64,000 bases of DNA, from assembly GCF_005484805.1 (NCBI RefSeq), contig NZ_CP039432.1:4030001-4094000 (forward strand). The letters are read 5' to 3'. This DNA is from Rhodococcus sp. SGAir0479. Lineage in GTDB: Bacteria > Actinomycetota > Actinomycetes > Mycobacteriales > Mycobacteriaceae. This document shows positions 9,517 through 18,000 of this stretch, piece after piece. A program made the position numbers and the translations under genes. The notes under the pieces were generated by a model. It searched no databases, was not told the origin of the DNA, and saw nothing but the letters and a program-made list of their open reading frames with translations. The stretch's first letter is position 1; every line of letters starts with the position of its first letter.

Positions 9517-10025
9517 TGTCCACGAATCTGTCTCTCTCCCCGGCGGTAGAGGCGTTCATGACTCAGGTCACCCGCGCAGGGCGCGTACACGGCCCCGAAC
9601 TCCTCTATGACGCATGGGTAGACAACGAGTTGGACCACGAGACCCTCAGCGTCATCGTTCCGAAGGTCTGGACGTCCGCCGAATACCCGCAGGGCGCGCT
9701 CGACGAGGAAACCTGGCGGGCGATCCTCGAAGACACCGTCTTCACCATCGACGGTCGGCAAGCAGAGCGCCCCGAAGTAGTCCGGCTGTACCGCGGTGCC
9801 CCACGAGAGTTCCGCGATGGATGGGCGTGGACTGCTGACCAGGACGTCGCGAGAAAGTTCGCGTCGGGTGGGCTACGAGGCCGCGCGGTCGGCAGCGTCT
9901 ATGTCGCTGACGTCCCCGGCTGGCGACTGTGGTTCGTGACGAATGAGCGCAGCGAAGCCGAGTACGTCATTGAGACAGACGGCCTCGACATTCGGGTTTG
10001 CGACGAGGGGGCGGTGAGTGCATGA
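9516..10025 (+). CDS. Putative ADP-ribosyltransferase-like protein
   Basis: 169 residues. The C-terminal half has the spacing of the R-S/T-E class of ADP-ribosyltransferases: R93 in LYRGAP, W105-T106 in WAWTADQDVARKFA, and E147-x-E149 in ERSEAEYVI. The N-terminal half is helical and unrecognised. If real, it would modify a host or phage protein with NAD as donor, as some phage early enzymes do. ATG 9516 was preferred to GTG 9513 because of its spacing from GGAGG at 9504. It is coupled to its neighbours by TGATG and ATGA overlaps. The assignment rests on motif pattern only. Confidence 0.45.
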   Translation: MSTNLSLSPAVEAFMTQVTRAGRVHGPELLYDAWVDNELDHETLSVIVPKVWTSAEYPQGALDEETWRAILEDTVFTIDGRQAERPEVVRLYRGAPREFRDGWAWTADQDVARKFASGGLRGRAVGSVYVADVPGWRLWFVTNERSEAEYVIETDGLDIRVCDEGAVSA

Positions 10026-10114
10026 CCACCACCGAGCTCGCACTTGCCGCACTCCTTGCCATGCAGTCAGTCGCCTGGATCATTGCGGATTTTCGTCGCG
10101 CCGCACAGGACTGA
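10022..10114 (+). CDS. 30-residue hydrophobic small protein
   Basis: ATG 10022 overlaps the preceding TGA (ATGA) and follows a GAGGGGG motif at 10006. The product begins MTTTELALAALLAMQSVAWI and is largely one hydrophobic helix with a basic tail. Translational coupling and spacing favour a real gene; function is unknown. Confidence 0.45.
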   Translation: MTTTELALAALLAMQSVAWIIADFRRAAQD

Positions 10115-10118
10115 CCTA

Positions 10119-10151
10119 CCGGGCAGGTGCGAAAACTTCGCACCTGCCCGG
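10119..10151. repeat. Perfect 15-bp hairpin upstream of the replication gene
   Basis: Arms at 10119-10133 and 10137-10151 are exact inverse complements with a 3-base loop (AAC). It lies 5 bp after the small gene and 19 bp before the primase-helicase start. No T-run follows. It may be a terminator or attenuator, or part of a replication origin. Confidence 0.65.
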
Positions 10152-10170
10152 CCTACCGAAAGAGGCGCAC

Positions 10171-12159
10171 ATGGTGCCCACCACGACTACCGCACTCGAA
10201 AGACTCAGACACCATTGGCAATCCCATGGGCTTGTATGGAAAGACGGTGCAGGAGACACGGCGTCGGCGCAGGCGCCCGGCCACTCGCCCGCTGACCGGT
10301 CTGTGACGTTCCGTCAGATCGACGGACAGGTCCTCATGAACTCCCACGCCGACGACAAGGCCGCGGTACTCGACGCGGTCGGGCTGTCGATGCGGGACCT
10401 GTTCGACGACGCGAACGGCGCCACCTACTCCTACCGTGACGGACGCCGGGTGCGCCGCAGCTACAAGGACAACGGACGCAAGGCGTTCCGTCAGACCGGA
10501 AATACCAAGGGACGCGACCTGTTCCGTGCCGAGCGCCTCGACGAGCACCCGACCGGCACCCCGGTCTATGTAGTCGAGGGCGAAAAGGATGTCCTTGCGC
10601 TCGAGTCAGTGGGCGCGGTCGCCATCTGCAACGCGATGGGGGCGGGCAAGGCGAACCTGTTCGACTGGACACCACTGACCGGGCACACAGTTGTCATCGT
10701 CGCCGACGACGACCAGCCCGGGCATCGGCACGCCGCGCAGGTCCGGGAACTACTGGACCCGATCGCGGGTGGTGTCGTCGTGGTCACCGCCGCCAGCGGG
10801 AAGGACGCCGCCGACCACATCGCGGCCGGTCACGGTATCGACGAGTTCCAGATCCTCGACCAGGGCAACGGCAACGGCCGGCGACTCAAGGTTACCCGTG
10901 GATCCGACGTGAAGATGCAGCGCGTCCGATGGGTCATGGACGACTGGATTCCCGCCGGATCGCTCACCCTGCTCGCAGGCCGGGAAGGCCTGGGCAAGTC
11001 CACTATTGCCGCGGCCCTGTGCGCCCAGATCACGCGCGGTCAGCTCGACGGCGAACTGAGGGGCACCCCGCACACCGTGCTCTATGTCCACTCCGAGGAC
11101 TCACGAGAGTTCACCGTCGCCCCGCGCCTACTCGCGGCCGGGGCCGACATGGAGCGAGTGATCTTCGTTGACGTCGAGACCTCGCACACCGACTCGGGAA
11201 CTCTGGTCCTGCCGTTGGACACCCTCGCGCTCGAGGAAGTCATCGCGCAGCACCAGGTGGCTTTCGTGGTCCTCGACGCGGCCACCTCGAGCATGTCGTC
11301 TGAGCTGTCCGGCAAGGACGACCGCGCGGTCCGCCAGTACCTCGAACCGCTCGCGCAGCTCGCAGCCCGGCAGGGGTGTGTGGTGTTCGGGCTGTGCCAC
11401 TTCGGCAAGCGCGACGGTGCCGACACAGGAAAGTTGATCCTCGGGTCGATCGCCTGGTCTCAGGTCGCCCGCTCGGTGCTCTCCGTCGCCCTCGATGACG
11501 ACAGCGGGCATCTGATCGTTACCAACACCAAGGGCAACCTGGCCCCGCGCACACGATCCATGGAGGCCGAAATCATCTCGACGACCGTGCCGACCGACGA
11601 CGGCCCGACCGAAGTCGGCGCGCTGCACTGGCTGGGCGAGACCGACCGCGACGCCCGCGAACTGCTCACTGGAGCCGAGGACGAAGACGACGACCGGACC
11701 GAAGTCGAGAAGTGGCTCGAGGACTACCTCACCGAGCAGGGATCGGCACCCCGCAAGGACGTGTTCATCGAAGCGACCAAGCTCAAGTTCGCCGAGCGGA
11801 CCGTCAAGCGAGCCGCCAAAAAGATCGGCGTGCACTCGGAGATGTCCGGCTTCCCGCGCACCGCAACTTGGTCGCTTCCCAGTCGGGCCACCGCCGACAC
11901 GACAGCCCCTCATGCACGACAGAGTGGCCCAACTGGCCCAACTGGGCGTGACCAGCGGAAACACGCTGGCCCAACTGGCGCGGATTCACAGTCGGGCCAC
12001 GCTCGCGTGAATGGCCCAACCGGCGATCCGACTGGCCCGGCACGGTGCCCGGTCTGCACCTTCCCGCTCGACGGAGCCGCTGCCGGCAAGGCGATGCACC
12101 CCGACTGCGAGCGCCGTACACAACCCGCCACTGCACCCCTTGGAGGTGATGCAGCATGA
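10171..12159 (+). CDS. Toprim primase / RepA-like helicase replication protein
   Basis: 662 residues. A Toprim domain is seen near residues 130-190 (VYVVEGEKDVLAL, then VIVADDDQPG). A RecA-fold ATPase follows, with Walker A AGREGLGKST near 270, a Walker B-like strand VAFVVLDAATSSM near 365, and GLCHFGK. The tail is a GPTG-rich linker (about 585-625) ending in a CPVC...C cluster. This is the architecture of element-encoded replication proteins that prime and unwind their own origin. ATG 10171 follows GAAAGAGG; a longer frame from 10018 would cross the hairpin and was rejected. The linker is encoded by iteron-like repeats. It is coupled to the next gene by ATGA. Confidence 0.85.
   Translation: MVPTTTTALERLRHHWQSHGLVWKDGAGDTASAQAPGHSPADRSVTFRQIDGQVLMNSHADDKAAVLDAVGLSMRDLFDDANGATYSYRDGRRVRRSYKDNGRKAFRQTGNTKGRDLFRAERLDEHPTGTPVYVVEGEKDVLALESVGAVAICNAMGAGKANLFDWTPLTGHTVVIVADDDQPGHRHAAQVRELLDPIAGGVVVVTAASGKDAADHIAAGHGIDEFQILDQGNGNGRRLKVTRGSDVKMQRVRWVMDDWIPAGSLTLLAGREGLGKSTIAAALCAQITRGQLDGELRGTPHTVLYVHSEDSREFTVAPRLLAAGADMERVIFVDVETSHTDSGTLVLPLDTLALEEVIAQHQVAFVVLDAATSSMSSELSGKDDRAVRQYLEPLAQLAARQGCVVFGLCHFGKRDGADTGKLILGSIAWSQVARSVLSVALDDDSGHLIVTNTKGNLAPRTRSMEAEIISTTVPTDDGPTEVGALHWLGETDRDARELLTGAEDEDDDRTEVEKWLEDYLTEQGSAPRKDVFIEATKLKFAERTVKRAAKKIGVHSEMSGFPRTATWSLPSRATADTTAPHARQSGPTGPTGRDQRKHAGPTGADSQSGHARVNGPTGDPTGPARCPVCTFPLDGAAAGKAMHPDCERRTQPATAPLGGDAA
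11925..12023 (+). repeat. Iteron-like repeats TGGCCCAACTGG
   Basis: Exact copies lie at 11925-11936, 11934-11945 (overlapping) and 11967-11978, with a one-mismatch copy at 12012-12023. A second motif, GTCGGGCCAC, occurs at 11882 and 11991. They sit inside the 3' part of the replication gene and encode its GPTG linker. They could be origin iterons or simply a consequence of the peptide repeat. Confidence 0.55.
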
Positions 12160-12347
12160 CCCTCGATCGGACTGGAGAACCCGTCGACAACGAGGCAGCC
12201 GTGACGAATGCCGTCACACCAGCCCACGACCCCCGATGCCGCAGCGGATGGCTGGGTGAGGACCTAGATGGTCGACCCATTCCATGCCTGCGCTGCCGCC
12301 CCCACCTGGCACGCACGCCAGATCAGCAGCCACGGGCCTACCAATGA
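12156..12347 (+). CDS. Small Cys/His protein
   Basis: 63 residues, with a candidate zinc-binding cluster HDPRC...C-x2-C-x-P-H in the C-terminal half. Start and stop overlap both neighbours by ATGA, so it is part of one tightly coupled operon with the replication gene. Function unknown; similar small zinc-binding proteins are common in actinophage replication modules. Confidence 0.55.
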   Translation: MTLDRTGEPVDNEAAVTNAVTPAHDPRCRSGWLGEDLDGRPIPCLRCRPHLARTPDQQPRAYQ

Positions 12348-12610
12348 CCCCACGAAAACCTGACCCCGACTGCGTCACCCTGCTCGCAAAAATCCTCACC
12401 GACCTACCGAACCGTGCAGGCGCCCCATGCATCGGCCGCTGGGCGCTCTACGACGCCATCGCTGACGGCACCGCCACACCCCGGCACCGAGCTGCCGCCG
12501 AAACACTTTGCCGCAGCTGCCCACACACCAGCTGTCCCGACCGCTTCACCAACCGAGCTGATCGGGTTTCAACACCGAACAGCCCCCACACCCGAAAGGC
12601 CACGACATGA
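12344..12610 (+). CDS. WhiB-like small cysteine protein (candidate)
   Basis: 88 residues with four spaced cysteines, C29, C56, C59 and C64. This resembles the C-xn-C-x2-C-x5-C iron-sulfur site of WhiB-family regulators, though the last spacing is four and no G-[VI]-W-G-G turn is seen. Actinophages encode WhiB-like proteins that interfere with host WhiB or the main sigma factor, so a regulatory role is plausible. ATG 12344 overlaps the preceding TGA, and the stop overlaps the next ATG. The C-terminal 20 residues look disordered. Confidence 0.45.
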   Translation: MTPRKPDPDCVTLLAKILTDLPNRAGAPCIGRWALYDAIADGTATPRHRAAAETLCRSCPHTSCPDRFTNRADRVSTPNSPHTRKATT

Positions 12611-13263
12611 CCAACCACCAGACCCCGAATCCGCTGCCCGAGAACGCCATGCTCGTCGACGCCACCGGCGCGCCTATCGCCATGATGAACATCGACCAGA
12701 TGCAATCTGACTCCATCGCCCTCGCCTATGACATGGCACGCAACAGCCACGACGAGCAGGCACTAGACGAGTCATCTGTTCGGTGGCTCAACAAGATTGG
12801 TGCCGACGCATTCGGCTACGTCGCAGCAGGGGCACTGCGCACGATGACGCACTACATCCTCGACCCGACCCTCGCGACGGTCGAAAAACTCGCCCCCGGA
12901 CTGGGCTATCGACAGATGCTCGACGACGCCTACCGCAACGCGGCCACTGCCACCGCGGTGACACCCGAGGCCGTGGACGCGCCCGCACCGAGTGCAGCCA
13001 CTGGCAGCTGGGGCGAACTACCCGACGATCCCGCGCACCCGACGCCCGGTGACGTCACCCGCTTCCTGATCGCGCGTCACACCCTCGATCTGCACCACGA
13101 CGTCGACGACAAGTACGAGCGCGTGACGACCGCGGCAACATACGTCAACGGCCTGGGTGAGCAGATCGAGCTCGGCCCTTGGTCCATGACCACTCGGGAG
13201 GCCCGGCAGCTCGCCGCCGCGCTTCTCGACCTCGCTGCCACCGTCGACGCCCGCAACTCGTGA
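12607..13263 (+). CDS. Hypothetical element protein, two-part
   Basis: 218 residues, function unknown. The N-terminal part (AMLVDATGAPIAMMNIDQMQ) resembles the start of the 14733 product (LLIVGADGMPIATTDVQSH), and the C-terminal part resembles the end of the 8971 product. It thus looks like a fusion of two small domains used elsewhere in the element. ATG 12607 follows GAAAGG at 12593 and overlaps the previous stop. No membrane segment or enzyme motif is visible. Confidence 0.6.
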   Translation: MTNHQTPNPLPENAMLVDATGAPIAMMNIDQMQSDSIALAYDMARNSHDEQALDESSVRWLNKIGADAFGYVAAGALRTMTHYILDPTLATVEKLAPGLGYRQMLDDAYRNAATATAVTPEAVDAPAPSAATGSWGELPDDPAHPTPGDVTRFLIARHTLDLHHDVDDKYERVTTAATYVNGLGEQIELGPWSMTTREARQLAAALLDLAATVDARNS

Positions 13264-13273
13264 CGGGAATCCG

Positions 13274-13426
13274 ATGACTAACTTCGCACCCACGTACCGC
13301 GCCCGCCGTAAGAGTCCCGGCCGGCGCCGCGTCCGGCTGAACTGCCCACAACTCACGCGGCACCGCAGCCAGCGATGCCCCGACCATCGAATCCCCCTGA
13401 GTGCGAACGCTCCCGCACGCCCCTAG
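13274..13426 (+). CDS. 50-residue basic Cys/His protein
   Basis: Short frame beginning MTNFAPTYRARRKSPGRRR and containing NCPQLTRHRSQRCPDH. This resembles the zinc knuckle at the start of the HNH protein at 19790 (GCPAIIRKGNRCSEH). It may be a remnant or stand-alone version of that module. It ends just before a strong terminator hairpin. Confidence 0.4.
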   Translation: MTNFAPTYRARRKSPGRRRVRLNCPQLTRHRSQRCPDHRIPLSANAPARP

Positions 13427-13444
13427 GGCGGCCACCGCCTGTCC

Positions 13445-13478
13445 GGGTGGGGAGGCTCACTCCGATGCCTCCCCACCC
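13445..13478. terminator. Terminator-like hairpin after the replication operon
   Basis: GGGTGGGGAGGC (13445-13456) and GCCTCCCCACCC (13467-13478) are perfect 12-bp inverted arms with a 10-base loop. It closes the early operon. There is no U-tract, as is common in actinobacteria. Confidence 0.6.
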
Positions 13479-13512
13479 ACCCCCACCCCCCTCGCCGGCC
13501 TGATTCTGTGCG

Positions 13513-13560
13513 CCTTGGGGGAGGGCACTCGCAGTTCGCGGACCTGAAATGTTGTCACGC
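13513..13560 (+). other. cos-like GC-rich motif, copy 1
   Basis: The block CCTTGGGGGAGGGC at 13513-13526, followed by GC..CGCGGA and a short AT-richer stretch, parallels a block at 21650-21700. It is non-coding and lies just before the HTH gene at 13605. In many cos phages such sequence precedes the packaging genes. The packaging role is speculative. Confidence 0.3.
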
Positions 13561-13604
13561 GCGCGAGCCAGGGCCCCGAAAAACTCCCTGAAAGGACGTC
13601 TTTC

Positions 13605-14129
13605 ATGCGTGACCGACCCATGCCTCGACCAGCGCGACCGGGCGCCGCTCTGGTGCTTCTCTCCCTCGATTCGGTTGTGGCTGGACACCTTGCGCACGCG
13701 CTTCGCCGCTACGCGGCCTGGTCCCGATCGGTTGGTCTGGCACTGCCTCCCGAGCTACAGGCCATCGAGTCCTTAGCTACTTCGAGTGCCCTGAGAGGTC
13801 AGAGAGGTTCACAAGGTGACGCGGACTTGCGGGGGCAGCACGATCAGAACTCGGAGGTGGTGGCAGTGACGTATACCGATGCAGCACAGGCTTTGTCGGT
13901 GTCGCTGAGCACCGTGAAGCGGATGGTTCGCCGCGGTGACCTGAAAGCGGTGTCGCTTGGGAACACAAAGCGAATCCCGGTCGCCGAACTCGAACGCCTC
14001 ACCTCTCCAGACAACAACGACGAAAGGACAACCCACCATGACGAAAATTCCATCATCCCAGACCCTCCTGAGCCTCCTGACTCTCGACAACACGGAGATG
14101 AATCGCGGGCGTGTGAAGAGGCTGGTTGA
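13605..14129 (+). CDS. HTH (helix_turn_helix_17 type) DNA-binding protein
   Basis: 174 residues: a helical N-terminal part (HALRRYAAWSRSVGLALPPE) and a C-terminal winged HTH (YTDAAQALSVSLSTVKRM, RRGDLKAVSLGNTKRI). This layout is frequent in actinophages near cos and the packaging genes. ATG 13605 follows GAAAGGA at 13590. An internal GTG at 13866 with GGAGGTGG upstream could give only the HTH part. The last 30 codons overlap the next gene in another frame, which is unusual. It could regulate the structural module or bind the nearby cos-like site. Confidence 0.65.
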   Translation: MRDRPMPRPARPGAALVLLSLDSVVAGHLAHALRRYAAWSRSVGLALPPELQAIESLATSSALRGQRGSQGDADLRGQHDQNSEVVAVTYTDAAQALSVSLSTVKRMVRRGDLKAVSLGNTKRIPVAELERLTSPDNNDERTTHHDENSIIPDPPEPPDSRQHGDESRACEEAG

Positions 14130-14736
14130 CGCCGGCAAGCCCACCCGACTGAACGCACCCCCGTATCCCGCTCCCGTGAAGGAGTGGCTGGACGGTGTCC
14201 TGGCCGCCATGGAGGCACAGGACCCGGACAGAGCGACGGTGCGGCATCCGCGTGACGACGCCGCCCGGTCGGCGCCGGTCTATCCGCCCACGGTCACCGC
14301 GCTCGAAGCCCCCGACCTTGCCTGGCTGCAACGCCTTCCGGCGCCGGAGGAGATCAGCTACGCGGACGCCGTGCAGTTGGCTCGATTCGCGCAATTCCCG
14401 TTCGGGTTGAACTCTTCCTCCAAGCGGCTCGTCGACTCCCTGTGGAAGCCTGTCGAGGAGCTCTACGACGCGCGTGTTGCCGAAGCCGCGAAGGCGAAGA
14501 CGACGAAGCCGCTGTGGAAGATGCCGAACCCGGTTGCCGCTGTCGCTGTCGCGGTGGAAAACGAGCACCCCTACCTGACCCCCGAGGAGGCCCGTCGACG
14601 CGCCGAGGAGCTCGTCGACGAAGCACTCACCGAGCGGCGCGCCATCGCCGAACGCCGGCAGGCAGAAGCCCGATCGGCCGCTGAGAAGGTCGCCAAGCGT
14701 AAGCGGAAGCGCACGGCCCGTGAGGTGCTGGCGTGA
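14038..14736 (+). CDS. Hypothetical phage-type protein
   Basis: 232 residues with no recognised domain. The middle contains FAQFPFGLNSSSKRLVDSLW, and the C-terminal 60 residues form a charged helix ending in KRKRKR, probably a coiled coil or nucleic-acid-contacting tail. ATG 14038 has GAAAGGA nine bases upstream and lies inside the preceding gene. The stop overlaps the GTG of the next gene. Position before a tape-measure gene suggests a tail-assembly or chaperone role, but no sequence evidence supports one. Confidence 0.6.
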   Translation: MTKIPSSQTLLSLLTLDNTEMNRGRVKRLVDAGKPTRLNAPPYPAPVKEWLDGVLAAMEAQDPDRATVRHPRDDAARSAPVYPPTVTALEAPDLAWLQRLPAPEEISYADAVQLARFAQFPFGLNSSSKRLVDSLWKPVEELYDARVAEAAKAKTTKPLWKMPNPVAAVAVAVENEHPYLTPEEARRRAEELVDEALTERRAIAERRQAEARSAAEKVAKRKRKRTAREVLA

Positions 14737-15080
14737 GCGCGGTCCCGTCTGACCCGCTTCTGATCGTGGGTGCGGACGGTATGCCCATCGCGACAACCGA
14801 TGTGCAGTCACATGCGGCGGCTGTGTCGGAGTTGGTTGCGGCCGCGGCTGGGGAGGGCACCCGGCAGGAAGTCAAGAGGAGAGTCGGCGAGATCCAAGCC
14901 CGACTGGGTCCCGTGTTTCCCGTCGTCGCGATGGAAGCGCTCGTCTTCCTCGGCCACGACGCAGTCCAGGCGATGGCAGCACAGTTGCGCAGGGTCGGGG
15001 TCTCCGCGGAGGACACGGCAGTCGAGATCGAGAAGCGGCGCGCCCGACGAGCGATGCCCAACAAGCCGGGAGGTGAATGA
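14733..15080 (+). CDS. Hypothetical protein upstream of the tape measure
   Basis: 115 residues, GTG start overlapping the previous stop. The N-terminus (LLIVGADGMPIATTDV) is related to the start of the 12607 product. The rest is helical (EIQARLGPVFPVVAMEALVF). In tailed phages the gene just before the tape measure usually encodes a tail chaperone or tail assembly protein, but no frameshift product is evident here. Confidence 0.55.
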   Translation: MSAVPSDPLLIVGADGMPIATTDVQSHAAAVSELVAAAAGEGTRQEVKRRVGEIQARLGPVFPVVAMEALVFLGHDAVQAMAAQLRRVGVSAEDTAVEIEKRRARRAMPNKPGGE

Positions 15081-18000
15081 TGCCGGGCGGAAGAATTGAC
15101 ATCGAGGTCGCCCCGGATACCCGGGGCTTCAACACGAAACTCGAAACTGGACTACGCGGCGCGGTCGGCACAGCGTCCAAGATCGGCGGGTTGATCGGTG
15201 TCGCTATCGGAGCTGGTGCGGCGTTCCAGAAGGTCATCGCCCTCGGCAACGACTACACCAACACCCTGAACACGATGCAGGCTGTCTCGCAGGCTACGGC
15301 CGACCAGATGGCCCAGGTCAGTGAGCGGGCTAAGCAACTCGGTAACGATGCGTCGCTGCCGAATACGTCGGCGTCGGATGCTGCCGCCGCGATGACCGAA
15401 CTTGCTAAGGGTGGGTTCACTGTCGCTCAGGCAATGGACGCCGCGAAGGGCACATTGCAGCTCGCTGCTGCCGCACAGATCGACGCCGCGACAGCTGCGG
15501 AGATTCAGTCCCAGACTTTGCAGGCGTTCAGTCTCGATGCCAGCAATGCAGGCCATATCGCTGACGTGCTGGCGAATGTCTCGAACGCCGCATCGGGCGA
15601 GATGACCGACTTCGCCAACGGTATGCAGCAAGCAGCCACCGTAGCTCACGGATTCGGTGTTTCAGCCGAGGACACCAGCGCGACGTTGGGCATGCTCGCG
15701 AAGGCGGGCATCATGGGATCTGATGCTGGCACCCTATTGAAGACGTCGCTCCAGGCGTTGACTGACCAGGGCAACCCCGCTCAGGGGGCGATCGAAGAGC
15801 TCGGCCTCAAGGTCTACGACACGACCGGCAAGTTCGTCGGGATGCGCTCTCTGCTGGAGCAACTGAAGACCGCCTCGGGGAAGATGACCGAGGAGCAGTA
15901 CCAGGCGGCGACCGCGACCCTGTTCGGTTCGGACGCGATGCGTATGGCGTCGATCGCGGCCAAGGACGGCGTCGCCAACTGGGATGCGATGCGGGAGGCG
16001 ATCGACCGCCAAGGTGCGGCCGCTGACGTTGCCGCTGCGAAGACGCAAGGCCTTCCGGGTGCCCTTGCATCGGTGCAGAACTCGGCAGAGACGCTCGCGC
16101 TCGAGCTGTACGACCTGATCGACGGACCACTCGAATCGTTCGCAAAGGGCGCCGCCGACACGATCAGCGACGTCACCCCGGGGATGATTGACGGCCTGAA
16201 GAACGCCGGTGCGGTAGCCGCCGACTTCGGTGGCGAGCTCAAGCCTGTCGCCGGATTCGTCGGTGACGTGGCGTCGGCGATCGCAGGGCTACCCGTCCCG
16301 GTACTCGCCGCGGCCGGCGCAATCGGAATGCTGAAGGTAAGCGGATTCGAAGGGCTTGCGAAGTCGACGGGCGGCACCTTGCTGACCAACCTTCGCAGCT
16401 TCAACGACGAGGTGCGACTCCAGCAGGGACTCGCTTCGCTGGCGGGCAAGGAAGTCGGGTACCTGGGCGGCGCGTTCGGCACCCTCAACTCCAAGTCCGG
16501 CGGCGTCAAGGGCATCCTGTCCGGCATCACGGGCGCGCTCGGCGGCCCGGTCGGTATTGGCCTGTCGCTGACCGCTGCAGCTGCCGGCATCGCGCTGGGG
16601 AATCTGGCGCAGGACCATGCGAACGCAGCGCAGAAGGCACGCGAGCAGGAAGCCGCCGAGAAGGCACTCGCGGAAACTCTGGACGCACAGACCGGCAAGA
16701 TCACCGAGGCCACCCGGACGAGCATCGCGAAGGAAGGGCAGGAAGGCGGCTACCTCGACCGGCTGACGTCGTATGGGCTCGCGCCCGGCGACTACGTCCA
16801 GTCGATCGAGGGCGACAAGGCGGCCTACGAAAGGATCGCCCGTACAGCCCGCGAGCACGCGACCCAGGGTGTCGGATCGGCGCGGTTGAACGCTTTCCAG
16901 GAAGCGGGGATCAGCCGCGATGAGTTGATGTCCGGGCTCCTCCGTGAAGGTAATGCGTTCGACGAGCTGAACAAGCGGATCGAGACGTACAACGATCGGC
17001 AGGCGGCTCTCGCGTCGGCGAAGCTTCCGTTCAGTGCCACGCTGCCTGATCTCGAGAAGCTGAAGACCGGGATGGATGCGGTCGACGAGTCGGCGATCAC
17101 CCTGACTCAGCACATCAACGAGAAGCGCGGCAGTCTCGACGCCGCACGGGAGGCCGTCCTCGGGACGAATGCGGCCCTGAACGAGCAGATTCCCATTACG
17201 CAGCATCTGCGGGATGCTATGTCGCAGTTCGGCGCGACTGTCGAGTCCGTCCCGGACGACAAGACCGTCGTCGTGAAGGGGCTGACCGCCGACGCGAAGA
17301 AGCGTCTTGAGGAAATCCACCACATGACTGTGGAGGACATGAAGGACGGCACCTTCAAGGTCACCGCCAACACCGATGAGGCGAAGGCCAAGCTGCACGA
17401 GATGATCGGGCTCGTCGAGTTGCTGTCGCACGCGAAGGCACAGCCGGGGATCAGCGCCGACAAGACCGAGTTCGACATGACTGAGCAGCAGACCCGCGAG
17501 TTGCTCGACAAGCTCTCCGGTGCCGAGGCGACGCCGGGTGTCACCCTCATCCGCGACAAGCTCACCGAGGGCAAACGGATCACGCTGGCCGATCTCGAGG
17601 AGCTGTCACGAACTACATCGGACCCGAAGGTGATCGCCCTGATCACCGAGGCGCTGACGAACATCAATACCGTCGACGCCAGCCTGCGGGACCTGACTGC
17701 GAACCCACGGTCGGTCACCGTCGACGCCAATACCGATCCCGCAACTCTGAAGCTCGACGAGTGGATCGCAAACAACTCGTCGAAGAGTGTCGCTGTCGGC
17801 ATCTACGCTCAGGCGATTGGGCCGGCACCTGCCTCGGGGCCGTCGGACCTCGCCGGGCTTCTTCTCCCCGGTCAACAGTCGGGTGGTCGTCTGCCGGGCT
17901 TCGCGGGTGGCGGGCGGATGCCGGCCCGTTCCGCGGTCGACGACATCTTCGCGGTGAACCCGCTCGGTGTGCCGATCGCGAAGGTGAACGGCGAAGAGTG

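Noticed and set aside
10018-10170. Upstream extension of the replication gene
   Set aside because: It overlaps the previous gene, a coupled small gene and the 15-bp hairpin; ATG 10171 has a good ribosome-binding site.
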